From NCBI GenBank assembly GCA_029961685.1, contig JARWKL010000002.1, positions 17,638,908 through 17,702,907 of the forward strand: a DNA stretch of 64,000 nt. The letters run 5' to 3'. This document shows positions 14,001-23,515 of the stretch, one piece after another. A program made the position numbers and the translations under genes. Positions within the stretch are counted from its first letter, which is position 1. Each line of letters begins with the position of its first letter. The notes under the pieces were generated by a model, which saw nothing but the letters and a program-made list of their open reading frames with translations, was not told where the DNA came from and ran no database searches. This DNA comes from Aristolochia californica. Taxonomy: Eukaryota; Streptophyta; Magnoliopsida; Piperales; Aristolochiaceae.

Positions 14001-14244
14001 ATCCACAGGTCATTTGCATCTTCAACATGTTTCAAGCATGCATATCCATATTTAAAACATGTTAGGATCAATTAGAAATCTCTTTCCTAGCTATTACGGT
14101 TGAACTAGTGGAATTTCCCAAACTTGGACGACAAAACTTTTGTGTTCGTTTGTGGTGGGTGAATAAATTTTCTTTACTTATATTTGTTACTATTTAAAAT
14201 GTTTCCATTCATAAACTCTAAAATTTTTATTTTATATTGATCTA
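11090..14244 (+). repeat. Module G-H-Bp-C-D (copy A, second), cut by retroelement
   Basis: Units G 11090, H 11766, Bp 12441, C 13119, D 13793. The class markers repeat those of the preceding module in the same order. The D unit stops after about 452 bp, at GATCTA, where the LTR begins. Its 3' third is missing from the other side of the insertion. Confidence 0.85.
14240..14244. other. Possible 5' target-site sequence of the LTR insertion
   Basis: ATCTA directly precedes the LTR and belongs to the satellite motif TGATCTATTTGCC. A 5-bp duplication would be expected on the far side of an intact element, but that side has been lost, so the duplication cannot be confirmed. Confidence 0.4.
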
Positions 14245-14340
14245 TGTTATGCACACAATAACATTATTATTTGAGTTGTTTTTCTTTAATTTACTTTATT
14301 TATTTCAGTTTTAGGCCTCTGGGATATTTTTGTAATATCT

Positions 14341-14348
14341 TATTTATA
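14341..14348 (+). promoter_or_regulatory. TATA-like element in the LTR
   Basis: TATTTATA followed by GGGG, about 97 bp into the LTR, is the best candidate for the U3 core promoter. No experimental support can be drawn from the sequence. Confidence 0.45.
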
Positions 14349-14409
14349 GGGGTATTTTTTAATAATTTAGCATAAAGAGGCTTGAGATTACCTTCTTGAT
14401 CTCGAGGTT

Positions 14410-14430
14410 TGGGTTTTCCTCAAAAACCCA
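14410..14430 (+). other. Short hairpin in the LTR
   Basis: TGGGTTTT (14410-14417) can pair with AAAACCCA (14423-14430) across a 5-nt loop. It lies downstream of the TATA-like box, so it would be transcribed in R/U5. Its role is unknown. Confidence 0.5.
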
Positions 14431-14572
14431 TGTATTCTCTCATCCTCCATTGATCTTCGTCTTCCCCATGTCTTCCTACTATCCCTACAGTAATGCATGG
14501 TAGACCCGTAACCTATGGCAGATCCAAGATCCTCCCAACAAATCCTTGTGTCAGATCCGGGACCGTAACAAC

Positions 14573-14584
14573 TGGTATCAGAGT
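14573..14584 (+). other. Primer-binding site for initiator-Met tRNA
   Basis: TGGTATCAGAGT matches the plant tRNA-iMet-complementary word TGGTATCAGAGC at 11 of 12 bases and lies 2 nt after the LTR end, the canonical place. This is the main evidence both for the LTR call and for a plant origin. Confidence 0.85.
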
Positions 14585-14593
14585 GGGAACACA

Positions 14594-14727
14594 ATGGGTT
14601 ATTCTATATCCCAAGAAAGATGGATTGCTATGGGTAAGGAATTGGAAGAAATACGAGCACGGTTAGATGCTTCCATTGAACATTATGCAAGGGAGGAACT
14701 CGCTGCTGCAGCAAAACAGGTCACACA
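14594..14727 (+). pseudogene. 5' fragment of retrotransposon gag
   Basis: An ATG 9 nt after the primer-binding site opens a frame beginning MGYSISQERW. The next 34 or so residues are rich in Glu, Arg, Ala and Lys (for example KELEEIRARLDA and EELAAAAKQ) and look helical, perhaps coiled coil, as is common at the N terminus of plant gag proteins. The frame is cut by the satellite junction after about 44 codons and runs on in satellite sequence to a stop at 14831-14833. It also reads open upstream through the primer-binding site to 14546, but that extension lies in the LTR. No CCHC knuckle, protease or polymerase remains, so it cannot be functional. I did not recognise a specific family. Confidence 0.7.
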
Positions 14728-17262
14728 AGAATTTAAAGAGCATTTTTTGTGCGCTTTAAAAGGTTTGGATCCACATGTCATTTTCATCTTTAACATGTTT
14801 CAAGCATGCATATCCATATTCAAAACATGTTAGGATCAATTAGAATTCTCTTTCCAAGCCATTAGGGTTGGACTAGTGGAATTTCCCAAACTTGGGCAAC
14901 AACACTATTGTGTTCGAGTGTGGTGTGCTAATAAATTTTCTTTACATGTATTTGTTATTGTTTTTAATTTTTCCATACATAAACTCTAAAATGTTCTTTT
15001 TTTTATGATCTATTTGCCTTTATCTTTTTCTTTACGAGATAAATGGAAAGTGAAAAATCAAATTTTTTATTTAAGAAAAAAGGATACAACTAAAATGGAG
15101 TGGAAATCTACAAATCTAGAGAGAGATAATTCCAAAAAGTCTCTATAACTTTTAGGGATTTTAAACTCTTTTAGTTTTTATATATTAGGTTTTGCAATCA
15201 TCTGGAAAAAGGGAGACAAGGGATTTTTAACTGAGTGTTGACTCCCAATCCATAAGTTATTTCCATACAAAATATAGTGCGTTACGCATAATTAACCGAT
15301 AAATCACTTTACAATCATCTATGATTGTTAGGCCAGCTTTATGTAAATGGGCAAAATAATGACATCTTTGACTCGGGTAAATATCCCACTGCACGTTCAC
15401 TTGAGAATTTATTGAGCAATTGTTGTTAGCTTTAAAAGGTTTTGATCAACAGGTCATTTGCATCTTTAACATGTTTCAAGCATGCATATCCATATTTGAA
15501 ACATGTTAGGATCAATTAGAAACCTCTTTCCAAGCCATTAGGGTTGAACTAGTGAAATTTCCCAAACTTGGACAACAAAAGTTTGTTTGTGCTGTGTGAA
15601 TAAATTTTCTTAACTTGTATTTGTCACTATTCAAAATTTTTCCATTAATAAACTCTAAAATTTTCATTTTGTATTGATCTATTTGCCTTAATCTTTTTGT
15701 TTACGAGATAAATGGAAAATGAAAACTCAAAGTTTTGATTTACGAAAAAAGTATACATCTAAAATTTAATGGAAATGAACTAATGTAGAGAGAGATAATT
15801 CCAAAAAGTCTCAGTAACTTTTATGTATTGTAAGCTCTTTTAGTTTTTATTTATTAGGTTTTGTAGTCATCGGGAAAAGGGACAGGCAGGTGACTTTTAA
15901 CTGAGTCTTGACTCCCAATCCATAAGTCATTTCATTAAACAATATAGCCCATTATGCATGTTTGACTGATTAATCACTTTACAATCACCTATGATTGTAA
16001 GGTCGACTTTTTGTAATTAGACAAAATAATTTCTTGTTTGACTTCGGTAAATATCCCATCGGATGTTCACTTGAGAGTTTAATGAGCATTTGTTGTTCGC
16101 TATACAATATTTGGATCCATAGGTCATTTGGATCTTTAACATGATTCAAACATGCATATCCATATTTAAAACAGGTTAGGATCAACTAGAGATCTCTTTC
16201 CAAGCCATTATGGTTGAACTAGTGGAATTTCCAAAACTTGGACAATAAAACTTTTGTGTTCATTTGGGGTGTGTGAATAATTTTTTTTACTTATATTTGT
16301 TTCTATTTTTAATTTTTATATTCATAAACTCTAAAATTTTCATTTTTTGATTTTGTATTGATCTATTTGCCTTTATCTTTTTGTTAACCATGTAAATGGA
16401 AAGTGAAAACTCAAAGATTTGATTTAAGAAAAAAGTATATATCTAAAATGGAATGGAAATACACAAATGTTGAGAGAGACAATTCCAAAATGTCTCAGTC
16501 ACTTTAGAGATTGTAAACTCTTTTATTTGTTATATATTAAGTTTTGCAATCATCGTGAAAATGAGGAGGCGGGGGATTTTTAACTGAGTGTTGACTCCCA
16601 ATCCATAAGTCATTTCTTATAAAAATATAGCCCGTTACACATGATTGACCGATAAATCACTTTACAATTATCTATGATTGTTTTGTTAGCTTTTGGTAAA
16701 TGGGAAAAATAATGTAATGTTTGACTTGGGTAAATATCCCACCGCTCGTTCACTTGAGAATTTAATGAGCATTTTTTGTTCGCTTTAAAAGGTTTGGATC
16801 CACAGGTCATTTGCATATTTAACATGTTTCAAGCATGCGTATCCATATTTAAAACAAGTTAGGATCAATTAGAAATCTCCTTCCAAGCCATTAGGGTTGA
16901 AGTAGTGGAATTTCCCAAACTTGGACAAAAAACTTTTATTTCGTTTGTGGTGTGTGAATAAATTTTCTTTACTTATATTTGTTACTATTTTTAATTTTTT
17001 CATATATTAACTCTAAAATTTTCATTTTTTTTATCTATTTGCCTTTATTTTTTAGGGTTACGAGATAAATGGAAAGTGCAAACTCCAAGTTTTGATTGAA
17101 AAAAAAAGTATACATCTAAAATGGAATGGAAATACACAAATGTAGAGAGAAATAATTCATAAAATCTTTCGTAACTTTTAGGAATTTAAACTCTTTTAGC
17201 TTTTATATATTGGGTTTTGCAATCATCGAGAAAATGGGGAGGTGGGGGATTTTTAACTGAGT
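14728..17262 (+). repeat. Partial module C-D-E-F (copy A, third)
   Basis: A C-class fragment enters at monomer position ~165 and is identified by ATTCAAAACATG and GTGCTAATAAATT. It is followed by D 15237, E 15907 and F 16590. E at 15907 begins CTTGACTCCC and has TCATTAAA, which it shares with E at 38932 and 57194. Loss of the G, H and Bp units and the start of C probably accompanied the rearrangement that trimmed the retroelement. Confidence 0.78.
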
Positions 17263-17937
17263 GTTGACTCCGAATCCATAAGTCATTTCTTACAAAAATA
17301 TAGCCCGTTACGCAAGATTGACCGATAAATCACTTTACAATCATCTGTAATTTTTAGGTCAGCTTTTTGTAAATGGCCAAAATAATGGCATGTTTGACAC
17401 TGGTAAAAATCCCCACGCACGTTCACTTGAGAATTTAATGAGATTTGTTATTCACTTTAATGGGTTTGGATCCACATGTTATTTGCGTCTTTAACATGTT
17501 TGAAGCATTCATATCCATATTTAAATATGTTAGGAGCAATTAGAAATCTCTTTCCAAGCCATTAGGGTTGAACTAGTGGAATTTCCCAAATTTGGACAAC
17601 AAAATTTTTTTGTTCGTTTGTGGTGTGTCAATAAATTTTATTTACTTATATTTGTTACATTTTTAAAAATTTCCAAACATATAGTATAAAATTTTTATTT
17701 TGTTGTGATCTATTTGCCTTTATCTTTTTTGTTTACAAGATAAATGCAAAGTGAAACCTCAAAGTTTTGATTTAAGAAAAAAGTATACATCTAAAATTGA
17801 ACGAAAATGCACAAATGTACAGAGAGATAACCCCAAAAAGTCTCTATAAGTTTTAGGAATTGTAAACTCTTTTACTTTTTATATATTAGGTTTGGCAATC
17901 ATCGGGAAAAGGGGAGACGGGAGATTTTTAAGTGAGT

Positions 17938-18611
17938 GTTGACTCCCTATCCATAAGTTATTTCTTTAAAAAAGAGAGCTCGTTATGCATGATTGACCAT
18001 TAAATCACTTTCTAATCATCTATGATTGTTTGGTCAGCTTTTTGTAAATGGGTAAAATAATCGCTAGTTTGACTGAAGTAAATATCCCACCACACATTAA
18101 CTTGAGAATTTAATGAGTATTTTTTGTTCACTTTAAAATGTGTGCATCCATAGGTCATTTGTATCTTTAACATATTTCAAGCATGCATATCCATATTTAA
18201 AATATGTTAGGATCAATTAGAAATCTTTTTCCAAGCCATTAGGGTCGAACTAGTGGAATTTCCCAAGCTTGGACAACAAAACTTTTGAGTTCGTTTGTGG
18301 TGTGTGAAAATATTTTCTTTACTTATATTTCTTTTTGTTTATTTTTCCATACGTAAACTCTAAAAGTGTCATTTTGTTGTGATCTATTTGCCTTTATCTT
18401 TTTGTTTATGAGATAAATGGAAAGTGAAAACTCCAAATTTTGATTGAAGAAAAAAGTATACATCTAAAATAGAATGAAAATGCATAAATGAGGAGAGAGA
18501 TAATTCCAAAAAGTCTCCCTAACTTCTAGGGATTGTAAACTAATTTAGTTTTTATATATTTGATTTTACAATCATAGGGAAAAGGGGGAGGTGGGGGATT
18601 TTTAACCAAGT
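17938..18611 (+). repeat. In-phase hybrid monomer, 5' H and 3' Bp
   Basis: The 5' part has the H words TCCCTATCC, GAGAGCTCG and ATAATCGCTAG. The 3' part has the Bp words TTTGATTGAAGAAAA, GCATAAATG and AACTTCTAGGG. The switch lies between about 18080 and 18400. Length stays 674 bp and one unit is missing relative to copies B and C, where H and Bp are separate (40458/41134 and 59223/59899). This is what unequal homologous exchange predicts. Confidence 0.75.
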
Positions 18612-19234
18612 GTTGACTGATAGATCACTTTACAATCAGCTATGATTGTTAGGTCAGATTTTTATAAATGGGCAATATAATGGCCCTTTTGACCCTGTCA
18701 AATATTCAACCGCACATTCACTAGAGAATTTAATGAGCATTTATTGTTCGCTTTAAAAGGTTTGGATCCATAGGTCATTTGCATCTTTAACATGTTTCAA
18801 GCATGCATATCCTTATTCAAAACATGATAGGATCAAATAGAAATCTCTTTCCTAGCCATTAGGTTTGAACTAGTGGAATTTTCCAAACTTGAGCAACAAC
18901 ACTTTTGTGTTCGATTGTGGTGTACTAATAAATTTTCTTTACTTATATCTGTTACTTTTTTCAATTTTTCTATACATAAACTCTAAAATTTTCTTTTTGT
19001 TGTGATATATTTGCCTTTATCTTTTTGTTTACGAGATAAATAGAAAGTGAAAACTCAAAGTTTTTATTTAAGATAAACTGATACATCTAAAATGGAATGG
19101 AAATCCACAAATGTAGAGAGAGATAATTCCAAAAAGTCTCTCTAACTTTTAGGGAATGTAAACTCTTTTAGTTTTTATATATTAGGTTTTGTAATCATCT
19201 AGAAAAGGGGGAGGTGGGGGATTTTTAACTGAGT
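18612..19234 (+). repeat. C monomer lacking ~52 bp at its start
   Basis: GTGTTGAC joins directly to TGATAGATCAC near 18617, skipping the CCCAATCC to ATTGAC segment. Both sides of the lost segment end in TTGAC, a 5-bp direct repeat suited to slippage or end joining. Confidence 0.8.
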
Positions 19235-21259
19235 GTTGACTCCCAATCCATAAGTCATTACCTAAAAAAATATAGCATGTTACGCATGATTGACCGATAA
19301 ATCACTATACAATCATCTATGATTGTTAGGTCAGCTTTATGTAAATGGGCAAAATAATGGCATCGTTGACTCGGGTAAATATCCCACTGCACGTTCACTT
19401 GAGAATTTATTGAGCAATTGTTGTTGGCTTTAAAAGGTTTTGATCCACAGGTCATTTGCATCTTTAACATGTTTCAGGCATGCATTTCCATATTTAAAAC
19501 ATGCTAGGATCAATTAGAAATCTCTTTCCAAGTCATTAGGGTTGAACTAGTGGAATTTCCCAAACTTGGACAACAAAACTTTTGTGTTTGTTTGTAGTGT
19601 GTGAATAAATTTTCTTTACTTATATTTGTTACTAATTAAAATTTTTCCATACATAAACTCTAAAATTTCCATTTTGTATTGATCTATTTTCCATAATCTT
19701 TTTTTTACGAGATAAAGGGAAAATGAAAACTCAAAGTTTTGATTGAAGAAAAAATTATACATCTAAAATTGAATGGAAATGCACAAATATAGAGAGTGAC
19801 AATTCCTAAAAGTCTCTGTAACTTTTAGGTATTGTAAACTCTTTTAGTTTTTATATTTTATGTTTTGCAATCATCGCGAACAGGGGGAGGTGGGTGATTT
19901 TTAACTGAGTGTTGACACCCAATCCATAAGTCATTTCATTCAAAAATATAGCCCATTATGCATGATTGACCGATTAATCACTTTACAATCATCTATGATT
20001 GTTAGGTCAACTTTTTGTAAATGGGCAAAATAATTGCTTGTTTGACTCCAGTAAATATCCCACCGGATGTTCACTTGAGAATTTAATGAGCACTTGTTGT
20101 TCGTTTTAAAATGTTTGGATCCATAGGTCATTTACATCTTTAACATGTTTCAAGCATGCATATCCATATTTAAAACAGGTTAGGATCAATTAGAAATCTC
20201 TTTCTAAGCCATTAGGTTTGAACTAGTGGAATTTCTTAAACTTGGACAACAAAAGTTGTGTTCGTTTGTGGTGTGTGAATAATTTTTTTTACCTATAGTT
20301 GTTTTTATTTTTAATTTTTATATTCATAAATTCTAAAATTTTCATTTTGTATTGATCTATTTGCCTTTATTTTTTGTTAACCAGATAAATGGAAAGTAAA
20401 AACTCAAAGTTTTGATTTAAGAAAAAATTTTATATCTAAAATGGAATGGAAATACACAAATGTAGAGAGAGATAATTCCGAAAAGTCTCAGTCACTTTTA
20501 GGGATTGTAAACTCTTTTAGTTTTTAAATATTAAGTTTTGCAATCATCGAGCAAAGGGGGAGGTTGGGGATTTCTAACTGAGTGTTGACTCCCAATCCAT
20601 AAGTCATTTTTAATAAAAACATAGCCCGTTACACATAATTAACTAATAAATCACTTTACAATCATCTATGATTGTTTCGTAAACTTTTTTTAAATGGAAA
20701 ACATAATGTCATGTTTGACTCGGGTAAATATCCCATCGCACGTTCACTTGAGAATTTATTGAGCATTTGTTGTTCGCTTTAAAAGGTTTGGATCCACAGG
20801 TCATTTTCATCTTTAACATGTTTCAAGCATGCATATCCATTTTTAAAACATCGAAGGATCAATTAAAAATCTCTTTCCAAGCCATTAGGGTTGAACTAAG
20901 GGAATTTCCCAAACTTGGACAACAAAACTTTTGTGTTCGTTTGTGGTGTGTGAATAAATTTTCTTTACTTATATTTGTTTGCTATTTTAAATTTTTCCGT
21001 ACATAAACTCTAAAATTTTCATTTTGTTGTGATCTATTTGCGTTTTTTTATGTTTACGAGATAAAAGGAAAGTGAAATCTAAAAGTTTTAATTTAAGAAA
21101 AATGTAAATATAAAAAATTATATGCAAATGCACAAATGTAGAGAGAGATAATTCAAAAAAGTGTCCATAACTTTTAGGGATTGTAAACTCTTTTAGTTTT
21201 TATATAATTTGTTTTGCAATAATCGGGAAATGGGGGAGGCGGGGGATTTTTAACTGAGT

Positions 21260-22186
21260 GTTGACTCCCAATCCAAAAGTCATTTCTAACAAAAATATAG
21301 CCTATTACACATGACTGAACAATAAATTAATTTACAATCATCTATGAGATAATGACTTGTTTGACTCGGGTAAATATCCCAACGCACATTCACTTGAGAA
21401 TTTAATGAGAATTTGTTGTTCACTCAAAATGGTTTGAATCCATAGGTCATTTGCATCGTTAACATGTTTAGATAATGCATATCTATATTTAAAGCATGTT
21501 ATGATCAATTAGAAATCTCCCAATCCATAAGTCATTTCCTTAAAAAATATAGCTTTTTACGCATGATTGACCGATAAATCACTGTACAATCATCTATGAT
21601 TATTAGGTCAGCTTTATCTAAATGGGAAAAATAATGGCATCTTTGACTCGGGTAAATATCCCACTGCACGTTCACTTGAGAATTTATTGAGCAATTGTTG
21701 TTCGCTTTAAAAGGTTTTGATCCACATATCATTTGCATCTTTAACATGTTTCAAGCATGCATTTTCATATTTAAAACATGTTAGGATCAATTAGAAATCT
21801 CTTTCCAAGCCATTAGGGTTGAACTAGTGGAATTTCCCAAACTTGGACAACAAAACTTTTGTGTTCGTTGGTGGTGTGTGAATAAATTTTCTATACTTAC
21901 ATTTGTTATTGTTTTTTATTCTTTCCATACTTGAACTCTAAAATTTTCATTTCTTTATGATCTATTTTCCTTTATGTTTTTGTTTCGAGATAAATAGAAA
22001 GTAAAAACTCAAAGTTTTAATTTAAGAAAAAAATACATCTAAAATGGAATGGAAATGCACAAATGTAGAGAGAGATAATTTCCAAAAGTCTTTGTAAATT
22101 TTAGGGATTGTAAAATCTTTTAGTTTTTATATATTAGGTTTTGTAATCATCAGGAAAAGGGGGAGGCAGGGTATTTTTACTTTAGT
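21260..22186 (+). repeat. K monomer with deletion and 282-bp D-class insertion
   Basis: The K unit (marker CTCAAA before TGGTTTG) first loses about 31 bp near 21346. At 21512-21520 it jumps to the start of a D-class monomer (GGCATCTTTGAC, GAGCAATTG, GGTTTTGATCC) and returns near 21801 to the K 3' half, recognised by TATTCTTTCCATAC and TTTCTTTATGATC, also seen at 44851-44888 and 63661-63708. The 17-bp word GATCAATTAGAAATCTC stands at 21503 and again at 21785. The left join shares CTC and the right join is homologous. Confidence 0.8.
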
Positions 22187-22260
22187 GTTGACTCCCAATC
22201 CATAAGACATTTCTTACAAAAATCTAGCCTGTTACGCATGATTGACCGATAAATCACTTT

Positions 22261-22278
22261 ACAATCATCTATGATTGT
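22261..22278. other. Interrupted palindrome conserved in most monomers
   Basis: ACAATCAT and ATGATTGT are perfect reverse complements separated by CT. The dyad lies about 75-92 bp after the phase point and recurs intact in many units, for example just after 7795 and 50988-type positions with single changes. C units have CAATCAGCTATGATTG and Bp units CATCTAAGATTG, each weakening it. It could be a site for a dimeric DNA-binding protein, but no family is implied. Confidence 0.65.
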
Positions 22279-22415
22279 TAGGTCAGCTTTTTTTAAATGG
22301 GCAAAATAATGACTTGTTTGACTATTGTAAATATCCCACAGCACGTTCACTTGAGAATTTAATGAGCTTTTGTTGTTCATTTCAAAAGTTTGGATCCATA
22401 AATCATTTGCATCTT

Positions 22416-22457
22416 TAACATGTTTCAAGCATGCATATCCATATTTAAAACATGTTA
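22416..22457. other. 10-bp inverted repeat with 22-nt loop, present in most monomers
   Basis: TAACATGTTT (22416-22425) and AAACATGTTA (22448-22457) are perfect reverse complements around a 22-nt loop that itself contains the palindrome GCATGC. The arrangement recurs at the same monomer position across the array. Some classes carry one-arm changes (E has ACAGGTTAGG, C has ACATGATAGG) with no compensating change on the other arm. Confidence 0.65.
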
Positions 22458-23515
22458 GGATCAATTAGAAATCTCTATTCAAGCCATTAGGGTTGATCTT
22501 GTGGAATTTCCCAAACTTGGACAACAAAACTTTTGTGTTCGTTTGTGGAGTGTGAATAAATTTTATTTTTTCAAATTTGTTAATATTTTAAATCTTATCC
22601 ATAAATAAACTCTAGAATTTTCATTTTGCTGTGATCTATTCACCTTTATCTTTTTGTTTACGAGATAAATGCAAAGTGAAAAATCAAAGTTTTGATTTAA
22701 GATAAAAGTATATATCTAAAATGGAATGGAAATGAACAAATGTAGAGAGAGATTATTCAAAAATGTCTCTATAACTTTTAGGGATTGTAAACTCTTTTAG
22801 TTTTTATATATTAGGTTTTGCAATCATCAGGAAAAGGCAGAGATGGTGATTTTTAACTGAGTATTCACTCCCAATCCACAAGTCATTTCTTTCAAAAATA
22901 TAGCTTGTTACGCATGATTGACCGATAAATTACTTTTCAGCTTTTTGTAAATTGATAAAATAATGGCTTGTTTGACTCGGGTAAATATCCCACCACACGT
23001 TGACTTGAGAATTTAATCTGCATTTGTTGTTAACTTTAAATTGTTTGGATCCATAGGTCATTTGCATCTTTGACATGTTTTAAGCGTGCATATCCATATT
23101 TAAAACTTGTTAGGATCAATTAGAAATTTCTTTCTAAGCAATTAGGGTTGAACTATTGGAATTTCCCAAACTTGGACAAAAAATTTTTTGTGTTCGTTTG
23201 TAGTGTGTCATAAATTTTCTTTACTTATATTTGTTATTGTTTTTAATTTTTCCATACATAAACTTTAAAATTTTCATTTGTTGTGACCAATTTGCCTTTA
23301 TCTTTTAGTTTACGATATAAATGAAAGTGAAAACTCAGAGTTTTTATTTAAGAAAAAAGTATACATCTAAATTGAAATGGAAATGCACAAATGTAGAGAG
23401 AGATAATTTCCAAAATGAATCTGTAACTTTTAGGGATTGTAAACTCTTTTAGTTTTTATATATTAGGTTTTGCAATCATCTGGAAAAGGGGGAGACGGGG
23501 GATTATTAATTAAGT

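Larger units (their letters stand above)
14245..14570 (+). mobile_element. Long terminal repeat (326 bp)
   Basis: It starts TGTTATG and ends CCGTAACA, giving TG...CA ends within a short terminal inverted repeat (TGTTA/TAACA). The right end is fixed by the primer-binding site two bases downstream. A TATTTATA box lies near the middle, followed by a pyrimidine-rich stretch with many CCT/TCT words, as expected of R/U5. As it is followed by PBS and gag, this is the 5' LTR, or one side of an element whose remainder is gone. Confidence 0.85.
14245..14727 (+). mobile_element. LTR retrotransposon remnant: LTR, PBS and start of gag
   Basis: This is the only non-satellite sequence found, and it is visibly richer in G+C than its surroundings. 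In order it holds a complete-looking 326-bp LTR, a 2-nt spacer, a primer-binding site and about 44 codons of an open reading frame. It then breaks straight into satellite at TCACACAAGAATTTA (14721-14735), which resembles satellite TTCACTTGAGAATTTA, so the 3' breakpoint lies within 14721-14729. Polymerase domains and the second LTR are absent. LTR length, termini and primer fit plant Ty3/gypsy or Ty1/copia elements, and the superfamily cannot be decided without pol. The 5' flank is a D monomer cut at GATCTA. The 3' flank is a C monomer entered near position 165, so material was lost or exchanged after insertion. Confidence 0.88.
1..21259 (+). repeat. Higher-order repeat copy A (5' part missing or unplaced)
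   Basis: The recognisable part runs T 5710, U 6385, B 7059, then G 7723, H 8401, Bp 9076, C 9753, D 10428, G 11090, H 11766, Bp 12441, C 13119, D 13793 (broken by the retroelement), C fragment from about 14728, D 15237, E 15907, F 16590, G 17263, H/Bp hybrid 17938, C 18612, D 19235, E 19911, F 20584. The same order recurs in copies B and C. The T call at 5710 is the weakest. U at 6385 shares a distinctive 3' half (AATTCTAAAAAGT and a TTTTTACATATTA tail) with 31207 and 53164. Confidence 0.8.
17263..21259 (+). repeat. Module G-H/Bp-C-D-E-F (copy A, last)
   Basis: Units G 17263, H/Bp hybrid 17938, C 18612, D 19235, E 19911, F 20584. E has TCATTCAAAAATAT, shared with 61903 and nearly with 43088. 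F has GAACTAAGGGAATTTCCC, shared with 43762 and 62582. These position-specific markers tie this module to the last modules of copies B and C. Confidence 0.85.
22187..22862 (+). repeat. Representative intact monomer (L class, 676 bp)
   Basis: This is a full-length unit with both dyads intact. Landmarks from its start: the phase motif GTTGACTCCCAATCC, the ACAATCAT/ATGATTGT dyad at +75, the TTGACT word near +132, a GGATCC near +208, the TAACATGTTT/AAACATGTTA inverted repeat at +230, ATTAGGGTTGA near +302, a T-rich stretch with AAACTCTAAAA-type words, CTTTTAGGGATTG late in the unit, and a purine tract at the end that is degenerate in this copy. Confidence 0.85.

Noticed and set aside
14388..14594. 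Minus-strand 68-codon frame within the LTR
   Set aside because: It lies antisense to the LTR, primer-binding site and gag start, and it has no recognisable product.
21503..21801. The 17-bp direct repeats flanking the D piece in K as a transposon target duplication
   Set aside because: The word belongs to the normal monomer in both K and D, and the inserted DNA is satellite with no terminal repeats or coding sequence.
22187..22862. Telomere-like words TTTTAGGGA and ATTAGGGTT in each monomer
   Set aside because: Each occurs singly at a fixed place and is never tandem, so there is no telomeric or interstitial telomere array.
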